Assembly (NCBI GenBank): GCA_016788785.1
Contig: JAEUSM010000012.1
Location: forward strand, 62,001 to 126,000
DNA length: 64,000 nt
DNA from: Candidatus Kapaibacterium sp.
Lineage (GTDB): Bacteria > Bacteroidota > Ignavibacteria > Kapaibacteriales > JAEUSM01
Direction: 5' to 3'
Part shown: piece by piece, positions 15,911 through 26,284 of the stretch
How positions within the stretch are numbered: the first letter of the stretch is position 1
Layout of the letters: each line of letters opens with the position of its first letter
Notes under the pieces: generated by a model
The model's input: the letters and a program-made list of their open reading frames with translations, nothing else
Told to the model about the DNA's origin: nothing
Database searches by the model: none
Position numbers and translations under genes: made by a program

Positions 15911-18463
15911 ATGAATTTCATTATAAAACATTTCATTGGAATAATAACGGTAACGATAGTCTTTGTTAGCTGTTTATTACTGTTTTTGTTTGCCTTAGCC
16001 TCTAAATCAATCCAACAGCAGAAAATTGAAGTTTCACATACAGGTATTTTAGAATCAAATGCATCGATACAAGAAGATAGATATGGCATTCCGTATATTT
16101 ATGCTTCAACTTCTTCTGATGCAATGTTTCTTTTGGGAGTAACTCACGCGAAAGATCGTTTGTTTCAAATGGATTTTCTCCGTCGTGCAGGTCGTGGTCA
16201 ATTGTCAGAGGTTTTAGGTTCATCTTATGTAGAATCAGACAAATTTGCTCGTACTTTACAACTTCAATCGATTGCAACATCACAAGCACGAATGGCAAAT
16301 GATACTATTCGAGCTATGGTTTCATCATATTCCCGTGGCGTTAATTACTTCATAAATACAAATAAAAATTCTCTTTCAATTGAATTTGACAACTTAGGGT
16401 ATGTACCAGAACAATGGACTATTGAGGATTCGTATTTACTGTGGAAATTACACTCTTTAGAATCAGATGTATCATTTTGGGCAAGTTTGACAGCAGCCGA
16501 ATTACAATATTCATTAGGAGAAGAACATGCAAAAGATTTGTTAGCGTTTACTATTAAAGATAAAGGAACTGTAATTGATACAACTTCTAAAAAACAGAAT
16601 TCAATTTCATTTATAATTTCAATCACAAGTGACACCAATGTTTTTTTACCGTATGTACCACCTTTTACACTGCAAAAAAAATTAGAAAGCACAACAAAGG
16701 AAAAGTCTGCTTCCAAGAATCAATCATTTGATGAATTTTCGAAACAATCGAAAGAATTCAAAGCTGTTTTAGGATGGAATCAATCAAAATCTGCATGTGC
16801 ATCATGGGTGTTTTCAACAAATAAGGATACTTCAAAATCAATAATTGTAGTTGCTGATATTCATGCTACGTTACAATTGCCCGCTAAATGGTATATATGT
16901 TCCATTGTAACACGTGAAAATGTAGTATCAGGTGCTACATTGCCTGGAATTCCATTTGTAATTAATGGAAGAAATCAATCTCAGTCTTGGTCATTTACTT
17001 CATACTCTGCAGACCAAACTGATTTATTTGTAGAAGTTTTGAATGATAATGCCACTGAGTGCTCAAAAAACAATGGTGAATCTGTACCAATAATCTATCA
17101 AGTTGATACAGTAATCCAAAAGAATGATGAACCAATTTTCTTTCGTCGAAGAAGTGTCAATGGAATGCCGATTATATCGGATTGGTTTCCTAAAGAGTCA
17201 TCTTGGCTACAAAAAAGTACTAAACCAAAAAAGAATATCCATATAGATTATGTCTTATCACTGAAAAGTTTGCTGTATGATTCTATAGTAGATCCATTTT
17301 CTATTTTACATGCTGTAGCATTATCTCCAACAAGTTCATTAGCAAAAAGGGCAGTTTCTAATTGGAGATATCCAACGCAATTACTACAAACAGCTGACAA
17401 ACAATTTGGTACCTATCTTCAACCAATTGGAGCAATTCCTCAAAGAAATCCTGAATGTGTATTCACTTTTACCAATCCCGGATGGAATGACCAACGGTTT
17501 GGCTGGACTAATACGTATGAATATCTTCAAGATCAGGAACCAAAACAATCTGTTCAACAAAAACAGTATTCAATTGGAACCAATACTGAGTTTCAATTTA
17601 TGAATGGTAAACAATATCATGGTTGGTATGAACAATATTTTCGAAATAAAAGAATTACGTCACTTCTCGGTAAATATCAAGAGTATTCTGTTCGTGAAGC
17701 TCAATTTATGTTAAATGATGTAACTTCCTTATATGCAATTGAACTTTTACAAGAAGTAAAGGGACTTTATCCTTCTATTGAAAAAACTCTGAGTAATGAA
17801 GAACAATCATTTGTGAAGTTATTATTCGATTGGGAAGGAATTTATTCAAAAAATGATTCATTATCGTTGGTATATTCACTATTTCACCAAACATTATTAA
17901 AAGAACTTTATTTTGATGATTTGGGTGAGTATTATTTTGCTGAATATGGGACCTTACCATCGATGCGTTCTACAAAAACGTTACTAATACTTCGAGATAC
18001 ATTAGAATCAAAATGGACTGGTACTGTTGCCAAAGAACGTTTTGATACAAAAAAGAATATGTTAGTGAATGTATTTAAAAAGACTTTGAAAGAGTATAAA
18101 AAAGTCAAACAACAAAATAGTACAAATAGATTGCAAGTTAAATTTACCCATTTGACTGAATCCATTCCATCAATACGGACAATCTCATCGTTAGGACCAT
18201 TTGAATACAAAGGAGATGAGTTTACTATACAATCTTTTGAACAATCGCTTCTAAAAACAAAATCGAAAGGTTCATCCTTCCGATTTATAACAAATTTGTT
18301 TGAAAATTACTATTATTGCGTTGTTGCTGGTGGTAATTCTGGTGAGCCATTAGATGTTCATTATTCTGATCAAATTCAATTGTGGCTCAATGGAGGATAT
18401 TGTAAGGTTTATGTTACAAATCAACCACTTCAAAATTTGACAACGATATACTCTTTCTATTGA
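15911..18463 (+). CDS. Penicillin acylase family hydrolase (S45) with Cys at the nucleophile position
   Basis: This 850-residue N-terminal-nucleophile hydrolase precursor has an N-terminal signal/anchor helix (IITVTIVFVSCLLLFLFALA) and an alpha-chain region. The alpha-chain carries the family motifs EDRYGIPYIYA, THAKDRLFQMDFLRRAGRGQL and SSYSRGVNYFI. The presumed cleavage site is followed by a 555-residue beta chain with LPGIPFVINGRNQSQSW. In S45 enzymes the beta chain starts SNxW. Here the aligned residues are C-A-S-W, with Cys296 (codon 16796-16798) in place of Ser. The family deacylates penicillins, acyl-homoserine lactones or other amides in the periplasm. Cys can serve as an Ntn nucleophile in other families, so activity is possible but unproven. 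Its 3' end overlaps the convergent WYL gene by 7 nt. Confidence 0.85.
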   Translation: MNFIIKHFIGIITVTIVFVSCLLLFLFALASKSIQQQKIEVSHTGILESNASIQEDRYGIPYIYASTSSDAMFLLGVTHAKDRLFQMDFLRRAGRGQLSEVLGSSYVESDKFARTLQLQSIATSQARMANDTIRAMVSSYSRGVNYFINTNKNSLSIEFDNLGYVPEQWTIEDSYLLWKLHSLESDVSFWASLTAAELQYSLGEEHAKDLLAFTIKDKGTVIDTTSKKQNSISFIISITSDTNVFLPYVPPFTLQKKLESTTKEKSASKNQSFDEFSKQSKEFKAVLGWNQSKSACASWVFSTNKDTSKSIIVVADIHATLQLPAKWYICSIVTRENVVSGATLPGIPFVINGRNQSQSWSFTSYSADQTDLFVEVLNDNATECSKNNGESVPIIYQVDTVIQKNDEPIFFRRRSVNGMPIISDWFPKESSWLQKSTKPKKNIHIDYVLSLKSLLYDSIVDPFSILHAVALSPTSSLAKRAVSNWRYPTQLLQTADKQFGTYLQPIGAIPQRNPECVFTFTNPGWNDQRFGWTNTYEYLQDQEPKQSVQQKQYSIGTNTEFQFMNGKQYHGWYEQYFRNKRITSLLGKYQEYSVREAQFMLNDVTSLYAIELLQEVKGLYPSIEKTLSNEEQSFVKLLFDWEGIYSKNDSLSLVYSLFHQTLLKELYFDDLGEYYFAEYGTLPSMRSTKTLLILRDTLESKWTGTVAKERFDTKKNMLVNVFKKTLKEYKKVKQQNSTNRLQVKFTHLTESIPSIRTISSLGPFEYKGDEFTIQSFEQSLLKTKSKGSSFRFITNLFENYYYCVVAGGNSGEPLDVHYSDQIQLWLNGGYCKVYVTNQPLQNLTTIYSFY

Positions 18464-19539
18464 TTTTCTGAAAAATTTTTGATAACATCCTGCAATTCAG
18501 AAACTACTTTGTCTTTAAGTGTCGAGGGTTTTATATCAGAAAAAGCACTTGACCAACGTATAACCCATGCTACAAAGTCGGGCTTCAATGGCACTTCCAT
18601 TTTCACTACCAATTTACCATTTCTGGTTGTTGTCGTTTGAGAAATATGCCAACTCCTGTTTTCAAATAATGACCTAAATTCATCTTTTACTGTCAAGGAA
18701 ACTTTCTCCAATTTTCCTTCGTATACAGCAAATCGTGAACGTAAAAACTCTTTTTGATCAAATGGAATTATATTTACCATTTCATCTGCTTTCTCAATTC
18801 GTTTAATATGGTGCGTTGAAAGTGTAAATGGTTTTTTATGCCCTGGATGATACATATATGCGTACATCAATCCTTCGTATGAATACACAATGAAAGGAAA
18901 CACTCTTCTTTTTTTCTCTACATTATCTTTCGTAGAAAAAAAAGTAACATCTATCCAATGACGTTGTAAAGTAGCGTCTAAAAGCTTATGAAGAACAGTA
19001 TCAGGTACATTTCTGTCGATAGTTGCAACACCGGGTAGTTGATTCCAATATATTTTTTGTTCATTTTCAGTACTTTCATCTTCTTCATCATCTGGTGAAT
19101 CCAAAAAATAGGTTAGATTGCTTCCAAAGCTTTGTTGAATTTTAAGAATAATTGTTTCAATTTCTTTAGAAATAAAGGAATTTTTGAAATTTGATATTAA
19201 TTGCTTGAGAACATACAATGAAAGTAACTGATCTGTAGTAAAAGTGCGTGAGGAAGAAGGTCCAAAAGTAGTTGCACAGTAGACTCTATTTTTAGATTCA
19301 AATCTTTTTGGAATATTTGTTACTAAATTACAATCTTCTAATATTTTCACATATCGACGAACTTGACGTTCGGAAACTTCCGCTACAAAAAGAGAATGCA
19401 TTTCTTTGATGGTAAGTTGTTTCCCCATTTCCATTAAATTTAAAATGGCTAACACAGCTTTTGGTTGAAAATTAGGGTCTCCATCTTCAATAACGATTTT
19501 ATACTCGTTATCTCTGTTTTTTTCAATGTAGTTCATCAT
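18457..19539 (-). CDS. WYL-domain transcriptional regulator
   Basis: This 360-residue protein has an N-terminal winged-helix region (about residues 25-90; LTIKEMHSLFVAEVSERQVRRYVKILEDCNLV). A linker holds an acidic stretch (DSPDDEEDESTENEQ). The C-terminal WYL-type ligand-sensing domain (about 190-270) has RRVFPFIVYSYEGLMYAYMY and PFTLSTHHIKRIE. A C-terminal helical WCX-like extension follows. Such regulators (PafBC/DeoR-like) respond to nucleic-acid or nucleotide ligands and often control DNA-damage or defence genes. No defence genes lie nearby; the convergent neighbour is the penicillin-acylase homologue. The target is unknown. Confidence 0.82.
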   Translation of the reverse strand: MMNYIEKNRDNEYKIVIEDGDPNFQPKAVLAILNLMEMGKQLTIKEMHSLFVAEVSERQVRRYVKILEDCNLVTNIPKRFESKNRVYCATTFGPSSSRTFTTDQLLSLYVLKQLISNFKNSFISKEIETIILKIQQSFGSNLTYFLDSPDDEEDESTENEQKIYWNQLPGVATIDRNVPDTVLHKLLDATLQRHWIDVTFFSTKDNVEKKRRVFPFIVYSYEGLMYAYMYHPGHKKPFTLSTHHIKRIEKADEMVNIIPFDQKEFLRSRFAVYEGKLEKVSLTVKDEFRSLFENRSWHISQTTTTRNGKLVVKMEVPLKPDFVAWVIRWSSAFSDIKPSTLKDKVVSELQDVIKNFSENQ

Positions 19540-19573
19540 AATAAGAATAGTAAGAAGTAATTCCGAAAAAAAA

Positions 19574-19605
19574 CAAATCTACGAAATATAACGATAATAA
19601 TCACA
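19574..19605 (-). promoter_or_regulatory. Putative promoter of the WYL regulator (TGTG-N20-TAGATTTG)
   Basis: TAGATTTG on the minus strand (19574-19581) is an exact -7 consensus match. A 3/4 match to TTTG lies 20 nt upstream (19602-19605). The leader would be about 31 nt. Confidence 0.4.
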
Positions 19606-19636
19606 CATAAAAAAAGGCGTTGTTTCCAACGCCTTT
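19606..19636 (-). terminator. Rho-independent terminator after the aconitase gene
   Basis: The stem aaaggcgttg/caacgccttt (19613-19622, 19627-19636) has a 4-nt loop and is followed by a T-run on the minus strand. It lies 24 nt past the aconitase stop. Confidence 0.88.
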
Positions 19637-19660
19637 AGAATGTGTCAGTATACCAATATG

Positions 19661-21907
19661 CTATTTTTGACGAGCAGCTATCAAATTCAAGGCAGAACCA
19701 GCATAAAACCAATCAATTTGTTGTTGATTGAATGAATGTTTTACTTCTATTGTATTAGTAGACCCATCTTCATGAGTAATTGTGCCTGTTAGATTGACAC
19801 CCGGTGCAAAAGACTCAAGATTCAAGGCAAATTTATCACCTTCTTTGAACAAATCGTAATCAGCTGGGTGAACAAAAGTAAGAGGTAACATTCCTTGTTT
19901 TTTCAAATTCGTTTCGTGAATACGAGCAAATGATTTCACCAAGATAACTCTTCCACCCAAAAAACGAGGTTCCATTGCAGCATGTTCACGAGAAGAACCT
20001 TCTCCATAGTTCTCGTCACCAACGACAAACCAAGGGATGGAATTTGCTTTGTAATATCGAGCGACTGCAGGAACTTCTCCATATTCACCAGTTTTCGCAT
20101 TTTTTATGGAATTTGCTTTATCATTCGCTGCATTGATAGCACCAATGAACATATTATTGGAAATATTATCCAAATGTCCACGGAAACGTAACCACGGTCC
20201 AGCTGCAGAAATGTGATCTGTCGTACATTTTCCTTTTGCTTTGAAGAGTAGTTGTAAGTTTTTATAATCTGCAATGTCATTTTTCGCAAATGGAGTTAAT
20301 GCTTGAAGTCTATTAGAAGAATCAGCAATATTTACGGAAACTGAGCTACCGTCAACTGCAGGGGCTACATATCCTTCTGTATCTGGAACAAATCCTTTTG
20401 AAGGTAATTCATCTCCAGTTGGTGGTTGTAACTTCACACCATCAATAGTGTCAGTCATAAAATTGAACGTCAATTTTCCAGCAATTGCAAATGCAGTAAC
20501 TGTTTCCGGGGAAGCAACAAATGCATGTGTTTCAGGGTTGCCGTCATTACGACCAGTGAAGTTTCTATTGAAAGATGTTATGATAGAATTTCTATCTCCT
20601 TTTTCAACATCATGGCGTTTCCATTGTCCGATACATGGTCCACAAGCATTAGCAAGTACTACCCCACCAATTGATTCAATTTTTTGTAAAATTCCATCAC
20701 GTTCTATTGTTGCACGGACTTGTTCTGAACCAGGAGTTACAGTAAATTCTGATTTTGCTTTTAAATTGTTAGCAACTGCATATTCTGCAATTGATGCAAC
20801 ACGAGCCATGTCCTCATATGATGAGTTTGTACAAGAACCAATCAACGCTACTCGCAATTCTTCAGGCCAGTTATTAGCTTTCACAGCATCAATAAATTCC
20901 GAAAGAGTATGAGCTCGGTCAGGAGTAAATGGTCCGTTGATATATGGTTCTAACGTTGAAAGGTCAATATGGATTACTTGGTCGTAATATTTTTCGGGGT
21001 TTGCTTCGACTTCTGGGTCTGGACGTAAACAATCTTTGATGCCATTAGCAAGGTTTGCAATTTCCGAACGATCAGTTGATGCAAGATAACGACCCATAGA
21101 ATCATCGTAAGGGAATAATGACGTTGTTGCACCAATTTCTGCACCCATGTTACAGATAGTTCCTTTACCTGTTGCAGAGAAATTAGCACATCCTTCGCCA
21201 AAATACTCGATGATTGCCCCAGTTCCACCTTTTACCGTCGTAATACCTGCGAGCTTTAAAATAACATCTTTTGGTGACACCCAACCAGACATTTTTCCAG
21301 TTAATTTCACACCTATCAATTTCGGCATTTGTAGCTCCCAAGGCATTCCAGACATAACGTCCACTGCATCAGCACCACCAACACCAATTGCTATCATCCC
21401 CAAACCACCAGCATTCGGTGTATGAGAGTCAGTTCCAATCATCATCCCACCTGGGAAAGCATAGTTTTCCAAAACAACTTGGTGAATGATACCAGCACCT
21501 GGCTTCCAAAAGCCGATACCATATTTTTTAGAAACTGAACCTAAAAAGGAAAATACTTCTTCATTTTCAGTAAATGATTGAGCCAAATCACTTTTAGCAC
21601 CATGTTCTGCACGAATCAAATGATCACAATGTACTGTTGATGGAACAGCCACAGTTGGAATTCCTGCTGACATAAATTGCAACAACGCCATTTGAGCAGT
21701 TGCATCTTGCATTGCAACTCTATCTGGATTAAAATCTACATACGAAGCTCCACGAGTTGGTGTAGTTCCAACTTGATCTGGTGTAAAATGAGAATAAAGA
21801 ATTTTTTCCGCCAAAGTCATTGGTCTACCCAACAACTGTTTGGCTTGTTTGATTTTCTCAGGATATTCAGCATATACTCGCTGAATCATGTCTAAATTAT
21901 GAATCAT
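19661..21907 (-). CDS. acn: Aconitate hydratase (mitochondrial-type)
   Basis: This TCA-cycle 4Fe-4S enzyme interconverts citrate and isocitrate. I start at ATG 21907 ([19 protein letters not shown]). The in-frame extension to 22030 runs through the PBP2 gene and looks like basic junk. This gives 748 residues, the size of mitochondrial-type aconitases. Visible elements: [29 protein letters not shown], the cluster cysteines in [15 protein letters not shown] and [12 protein letters not shown], and the swivel-domain [21 protein letters not shown]. It is the last gene after Wzz-like and PBP2 genes (16 nt gap after PBP2), an unusual neighbourhood, and is followed by a strong terminator. Confidence 0.97.
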   Translation of the reverse strand: MIHNLDMIQRVYAEYPEKIKQAKQLLGRPMTLAEKILYSHFTPDQVGTTPTRGASYVDFNPDRVAMQDATAQMALLQFMSAGIPTVAVPSTVHCDHLIRAEHGAKSDLAQSFTENEEVFSFLGSVSKKYGIGFWKPGAGIIHQVVLENYAFPGGMMIGTDSHTPNAGGLGMIAIGVGGADAVDVMSGMPWELQMPKLIGVKLTGKMSGWVSPKDVILKLAGITTVKGGTGAIIEYFGEGCANFSATGKGTICNMGAEIGATTSLFPYDDSMGRYLASTDRSEIANLANGIKDCLRPDPEVEANPEKYYDQVIHIDLSTLEPYINGPFTPDRAHTLSEFIDAVKANNWPEELRVALIGSCTNSSYEDMARVASIAEYAVANNLKAKSEFTVTPGSEQVRATIERDGILQKIESIGGVVLANACGPCIGQWKRHDVEKGDRNSIITSFNRNFTGRNDGNPETHAFVASPETVTAFAIAGKLTFNFMTDTIDGVKLQPPTGDELPSKGFVPDTEGYVAPAVDGSSVSVNIADSSNRLQALTPFAKNDIADYKNLQLLFKAKGKCTTDHISAAGPWLRFRGHLDNISNNMFIGAINAANDKANSIKNAKTGEYGEVPAVARYYKANSIPWFVVGDENYGEGSSREHAAMEPRFLGGRVILVKSFARIHETNLKKQGMLPLTFVHPADYDLFKEGDKFALNLESFAPGVNLTGTITHEDGSTNTIEVKHSFNQQQIDWFYAGSALNLIAARQK

Positions 21908-21923
21908 AGTTTTTCCAATATGT

Positions 21924-23780
21924 TTATAGTGTTTTGTTTTTTTGTTTCTTCTTGTCAGTTGGTATATTTTTTTGAGTTGCAATTGCAACTGTCGAAGTTT
22001 GTGCCTCAGAAAGTCGCTTGTGTTTGTCAAGATAAAATTTTGTCAATCGAGATGCAATTGGTGCAGCAACTGTAGCACCAAATCCAGCATTCTCTGCTAA
22101 AACGCAAATGGCAATTTTGGGATTTTCCATTGGTGCAAATGAAACAAACCACGAGTGGTCTTGCCCATGAGCATTTTGAGCAGTTCCAGTTTTACCGCAT
22201 AGTTTATACTCACCCAAACGAGCATTTGTAGCAGTTCCACCTCCAACATTGACTACGTCGTACATACCATTATGAATGATATCAAAAATTTCTTTTTTGA
22301 TAGGAAGTTCACGAGATTCAACTTCCATCGGGTCAAAGGAATTTGTTCGTTTATTATAAATTGCTTTCACAACGTGCGGTCTATTCAATATTCCTTTTGT
22401 TGCAATAGCAGAAGTATAGACTGCTAATTGTAGAGGCGTTACACCCAATTCCCCTTGGCCAATGCCAAGATTTACTAACACACCATTGGACCATTTACCT
22501 TTGCCAACGACTTTGTCATACCATGCTTTAGAAGGTAAAAGTCCTGCTTCTTCATTTGCAACGTCTATACCAGTTCTTTTTCCGAAGCCGAACATTTCAC
22601 CGTATTTGTAATACGTATCTAAACCAATTTCTAACCCTAACTTATAGAAAAATACATTTGAAGAAACATGAATAGCTTTTCTAGCGCCAATTGCACCATA
22701 AGCACCATGGTCTTTCCATGTTCTTCCTCCATAGGTAAAAGAACCATTACAAACAATTTTACCATCCAATGGTAGGATACCTTCGTTCATTGCTGCAATA
22801 ACCATCAACATCTTCCACGTTGAGCCTGGAGGATATTTGGTCATTATCACTCTGTCAAATAGTGGTTTGTGAGGATTGGTTGAAAGCTTGGCGTATTCGG
22901 AAGCACTTGTTCTTCCATTAAATATTTCTAAAGAGTAGTCAGGTTTTGAAACATATGCTAAAATTTCTCCAGTTGTTGGATCAATGGCTACAACAGCACC
23001 TCGTTTTCCATTGAGTAATTGCTCAGCTTCAAGTTGTAGATCTGAATCTATGGTTAATTGCAAATCAAAACCTTCAACAGCAGGAATTGTATTTTTTCCT
23101 TCATAAAAAGCAGACACCCTTTGTCCAAAGGCATTAACAGCAATAAATTCAGAACCTTTTTGCCCACGCAATAAACGTTCAAAAGCAGATTCGACACCAC
23201 CATTGCCAATTGGGTCACCAGGTCGGTAGAAATCGTCATTACGTTTTAATTGTGATTCACTAATTTCACGAGTATATCCAAGAAGATGGGAGAGATTTCC
23301 TTCGAATTCGTAAAATCTTCCAGATTCTACTGCAACGTCAACTCCCGGCAAATCTGCGAGATTTTCTTCAATGGAATTAGCTTGAACATGAGAAACGTCT
23401 TTGAGAATTGGGAAGGGTGTAAAGGGAGATTTGGTTTTAAATTTTTTATAATTTGATTGAAGTAATTGTACATCAACACCCAACAAGGTTGCTAAGGTTG
23501 GAAGCATTTCCTCGTCAAAATCGGCAGGAGTAACACGAATGACAAATGAGGGTTTATTATGTACAATCTTTCTTCCTTCTCTATCTAAGATAATACCTCG
23601 AAACGGAGTGTTGATTACCTCTTTAATCGCTTGAGTTTCTGTTTTGAGAAGGTACAAATTACCGTGAATAATTTGTAAATATGCTAATCGAACACTAAAC
23701 AACACACAAACACTGATAAAAAGTGTCAGGAATATCTTTGCTCTTAAAGAAGAGCCAAATTCATCTCTTCCTAATTCCAT
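21924..23780 (-). CDS. mrdA: Penicillin-binding protein 2 (peptidoglycan transpeptidase)
   Basis: This class B PBP of 618 residues cross-links peptidoglycan during cell elongation. It has one N-terminal transmembrane anchor ([21 protein letters not shown]). The dimerisation domain shows [24 protein letters not shown] and [16 protein letters not shown]. The transpeptidase domain carries all three active-site motifs: STWK (in [15 protein letters not shown]), SSN ([12 protein letters not shown]) and KTGT (CGKTGTAQN). The C-terminal tail is Lys-rich. The usual mreBCD/rodA neighbours are absent; it sits 6 nt after a Wzz-like gene and 16 nt before aconitase. Confidence 0.95.
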   Translation of the reverse strand: MELGRDEFGSSLRAKIFLTLFISVCVLFSVRLAYLQIIHGNLYLLKTETQAIKEVINTPFRGIILDREGRKIVHNKPSFVIRVTPADFDEEMLPTLATLLGVDVQLLQSNYKKFKTKSPFTPFPILKDVSHVQANSIEENLADLPGVDVAVESGRFYEFEGNLSHLLGYTREISESQLKRNDDFYRPGDPIGNGGVESAFERLLRGQKGSEFIAVNAFGQRVSAFYEGKNTIPAVEGFDLQLTIDSDLQLEAEQLLNGKRGAVVAIDPTTGEILAYVSKPDYSLEIFNGRTSASEYAKLSTNPHKPLFDRVIMTKYPPGSTWKMLMVIAAMNEGILPLDGKIVCNGSFTYGGRTWKDHGAYGAIGARKAIHVSSNVFFYKLGLEIGLDTYYKYGEMFGFGKRTGIDVANEEAGLLPSKAWYDKVVGKGKWSNGVLVNLGIGQGELGVTPLQLAVYTSAIATKGILNRPHVVKAIYNKRTNSFDPMEVESRELPIKKEIFDIIHNGMYDVVNVGGGTATNARLGEYKLCGKTGTAQNAHGQDHSWFVSFAPMENPKIAICVLAENAGFGATVAAPIASRLTKFYLDKHKRLSEAQTSTVAIATQKNIPTDKKKQKNKTL

Positions 23781-23786
23781 TGTGTC

Positions 23787-25022
23787 TTATTTCGATTTAG
23801 ATTGTAATAATAATGATGTATAATAGGGTTTAAATCGAAGATTAAACTGTTTGTATTGATAACGAAGAAGTACAATCATCATTAAAAGAACAAATGTTCC
23901 TGCAAAAGCACCAGCAGAAATGAGTGTCCTACGAGGTTTAGTTTTTTCCGACAAGGGAATTGCTTCATCTAAAACATATGCAGATGGAACATTCCGAGTT
24001 TCATCCAATTTAGCTTGTTCTAATAACGGAAGTAAAAATGCTTTGACCTTTGAAAACGTTTCAATTTCAGTATACATTCTTAGGTACTTTCCACCAACAC
24101 TAGCAGCATCTTTCAGTGCGAAATTTCCTGCATAACCTGGTGTATTTTCTATAGAACTTATTTTTGAGGTAATCATGGAAAGTATTTCTTTTTGAGCTAT
24201 ACTACGAGGATCGTCTTCACCATATTGACCTTTAAAGAAATCATACAATATTTCTTGTTTCATTTTTTGACTTTTAATTTCTCCATAGCCTTCTGCTAAA
24301 GATGCACCTTGGTCAATAGGTGAGAACAATAAGGTTTTTTTAGAATACAATGCCAACGAGTCAGTTAATCTATCGATAGCTGTATTTAATTGAGCAAGTC
24401 GTTGCTCCAAATATACACGTTGAGTAGTAGCTTCTTTGACATCCATTGTACGTGCAATAGTATTGGCAAGTTGTAGTACTCTATTTGCCATTTTAGCAGC
24501 AATGACTTTATCTGTATGCATGCAGGTTACTACGTAGTTACCTTCAACTTCTAATGCTACATCGTAGTTTTCATCCAGAGCATTGTACAATGCTTTATAA
24601 TTTGTATCTGGAATATCATAGAGCTTGGCTAAGTTAAATTCTTTGATAAGACTATCTTTGATTGTCCGTGAAAATAGAATCGTATTGAAGGAATATGACT
24701 CAGATTTTCCACTGAGTTTTTGTAAACCTATATCTTTCAATGTAGATGAAATGGAAGAGATAGCACCTTCTAAACTGGAAATCTGACGTTTTGGAGGTAC
24801 AAAATTTACAGAAGCTTCGTACCAATTGGGTTGAAAGTGAAGATAGATATAGGTACCAATACCTACCAGCAGTGAGACAAGGAAAAAAACAAATCTAAAA
24901 CGATAAAGTAATGCCCAAACGATGTATCGATTGTTTTGGAAATGTATTTGTTCATGTTGCGGTTCTAAGCCTTGGTCCGAGGAGGAATTTTGGACAGGCT
25001 GGAGTTCATTGTTATTTGACAT
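23787..25022 (-). CDS. Wzz/GNVR-type polysaccharide chain-length or co-polymerase protein
   Basis: This 411-residue inner-membrane protein has two transmembrane helices at its ends (LYRFRFVFFLVSLLVGIGTYIYLHF and ISAGAFAGTFVLLMMIVLLRY). They enclose a large periplasmic, helical domain with coiled-coil character (about 170-320), the Wzz/polysaccharide co-polymerase layout. A Pro-containing segment (SEKTKPRRTLI) precedes TM2, as in the family. No tyrosine-kinase domain is attached. It probably sets polymer length for O-antigen or exopolysaccharide and may work with the SLBB exporter at the window start. I prefer ATG 25022 (GGAG 4 nt upstream) over TTG 25031. Confidence 0.85.
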   Translation of the reverse strand: MSNNNELQPVQNSSSDQGLEPQHEQIHFQNNRYIVWALLYRFRFVFFLVSLLVGIGTYIYLHFQPNWYEASVNFVPPKRQISSLEGAISSISSTLKDIGLQKLSGKSESYSFNTILFSRTIKDSLIKEFNLAKLYDIPDTNYKALYNALDENYDVALEVEGNYVVTCMHTDKVIAAKMANRVLQLANTIARTMDVKEATTQRVYLEQRLAQLNTAIDRLTDSLALYSKKTLLFSPIDQGASLAEGYGEIKSQKMKQEILYDFFKGQYGEDDPRSIAQKEILSMITSKISSIENTPGYAGNFALKDAASVGGKYLRMYTEIETFSKVKAFLLPLLEQAKLDETRNVPSAYVLDEAIPLSEKTKPRRTLISAGAFAGTFVLLMMIVLLRYQYKQFNLRFKPYYTSLLLQSKSK

Positions 25023-25028
25023 TTGCTC

Positions 25029-25036
25029 CAAATATA
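25029..25036 (-). promoter_or_regulatory. -7 box (TATATTTG) close upstream of the Wzz-like gene
   Basis: TATATTTG on the minus strand lies 6 nt upstream of ATG 25022 and predicts transcription starting about 3 nt before it. It overlaps the GGAG that precedes the start. No -33 element is visible. Confidence 0.33.
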
Positions 25037-25060
25037 ATAAAAAAATTCGAGATAATGCGA

Positions 25061-25684
25061 TTATTCGTAGAGAGAGCTTATTACTTCTTGTGCGTATTGA
25101 CGATTAGACGGTGAAAAAAATTCATTTCCAAATGATAAAAGCTCTAAAAGTACATTTTGTGAACAACCAACATTTTTTGCACCTCGAAGATGTGAGTACA
25201 GTTGTTTTTTCCAACCTTGAACTAATAACACAGAAACTACTAATATCTCGCGTTGTTGAATTGATAAGCCATTACGTGACAGTGTTTTGCCATAACCGTC
25301 AATAAGCATCCATTCTTGTAATTGTGGCGAATATTCTTTTAGTTTTGCCATTAATGGTGCGAATGTATTGGTGTAGACTAATTCGCACGTTTTCAAACCT
25401 CGATCCTTATAGGTTTGAAAATGATATGGTTCGTTATCAATTATATCTACAATTGAACTTTTGGGGTTAATTTGTTGAAATTCATTATATAACATTGAAA
25501 GTGCTGTTAATGAACAAGGATAACCTGCGAACAAATGTAATTGCAATAACGCCTCGTATACTGATTGAAAACTATACGATTGAAGATATTCATTACACAA
25601 TGTTCTAAGTTTGGTCTCATTATTTTCCAGTGCAGTTAGTGTAATCGAAATAAGTAACTTCAGTTCATCCGTTATGATGTTCAT
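25061..25684 (-). CDS. Carboxymuconolactone decarboxylase-like (AhpD-fold) protein
   Basis: This 207-residue helical protein resembles two CMD modules. The first region has YEALLQLHLFAGYPCSLTAL (about 43-62). The second has SIQQREILVVSVLLVQGWKKQLYSHLRGAKNVGCSQNVLLELL, which is the CMD core (RELhhvsvL...Q...H..gA...G.s). The CxxC of peroxidase-type AhpD is absent, so a redox role is unlikely to follow AhpD chemistry. Function unknown. It starts inside the 3' end of rdgB (20-nt overlap), so the two are translationally coupled. Confidence 0.65.
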   Translation of the reverse strand: MNIITDELKLLISITLTALENNETKLRTLCNEYLQSYSFQSVYEALLQLHLFAGYPCSLTALSMLYNEFQQINPKSSIVDIIDNEPYHFQTYKDRGLKTCELVYTNTFAPLMAKLKEYSPQLQEWMLIDGYGKTLSRNGLSIQQREILVVSVLLVQGWKKQLYSHLRGAKNVGCSQNVLLELLSFGNEFFSPSNRQYAQEVISSLYE

Positions 25685-26279
25685 TGATTGTTTTGTAAAA
25701 TTCTAAAAATTTTGAGAGAGCTTTTTTTCTATGCGAATATTCATTTTTTTCTAACATATCCATTTGACCAAACGTTTTTGAAGAACCAGAAGGAATAAAA
25801 ATTTGGTCATAGCCAAATCCACGTTCACCAAATTCTACGTTCGTAATGGTTCCTTCACAAACTCCTTCGAAAAAGATTGTTCTCAAATTGTCTGTATAAC
25901 ACAAAATTGTTCGAAATCTGGCAGTTCTCTTTTCGGATGGAACATTTTTTAATTCTTCTAATACTCGTTTTCGATTTGAAGAATCAGATGCGTTTTCACC
26001 AGAGTAACGAGATGAAAAAACACCAGGTTTTCCATCCAAAGCATCTATTTCCAATCCACTATCATCGGAAAGTGTGGGTATTTGTGCAAAATTGAATATT
26101 TCAATAGACTTCAAATACGCATTCCCCTCAATGGTATCCAAACTCTCGACAATATCAGGAGCATTCTGCGAATACGAATCTAAGGATAATATGGAAGAAT
26201 CTGAAATTACTGAGCGAAAAACCTCTTGTATTTCCAAAATTTTATGTTGGTTTTTTGTTGAGAGTAATAATTCAGGCAT
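25665..26279 (-). CDS. rdgB: XTP/dITP diphosphatase (RdgB/HAM1 family)
   Basis: This 204-residue house-cleaning enzyme hydrolyses non-canonical purine nucleotides (dITP, XTP) to monophosphates and so keeps inosine and xanthine out of DNA. Diagnostic motifs: LLSTKNQHKILEI at the N-terminus (TxNxxK-like nucleotide contact), TLSDDSGLEIDALDGKPGVFSSRYSG in the middle, and GFGYDQIFIPSG near residue 150, with HRKKALSKF at the end. It lies 5 nt after the aminotransferase gene and overlaps the CMD-like gene by 20 nt, so the three look co-transcribed. Confidence 0.95.
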   Translation of the reverse strand: MPELLLSTKNQHKILEIQEVFRSVISDSSILSLDSYSQNAPDIVESLDTIEGNAYLKSIEIFNFAQIPTLSDDSGLEIDALDGKPGVFSSRYSGENASDSSNRKRVLEELKNVPSEKRTARFRTILCYTDNLRTIFFEGVCEGTITNVEFGERGFGYDQIFIPSGSSKTFGQMDMLEKNEYSHRKKALSKFLEFYKTINEHHNG

Positions 26280-26284
26280 AGATA

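Noticed and set aside
21908-22030. N-terminal extension of aconitase
   Set aside because: It overlaps the PBP2 coding region and is basic low-complexity sequence; conserved aconitase sequence begins after ATG 21907.
25061-25684. AhpD peroxidase assignment for the CMD-like protein
   Set aside because: The redox CxxC of AhpD is absent, so only the fold family is claimed.
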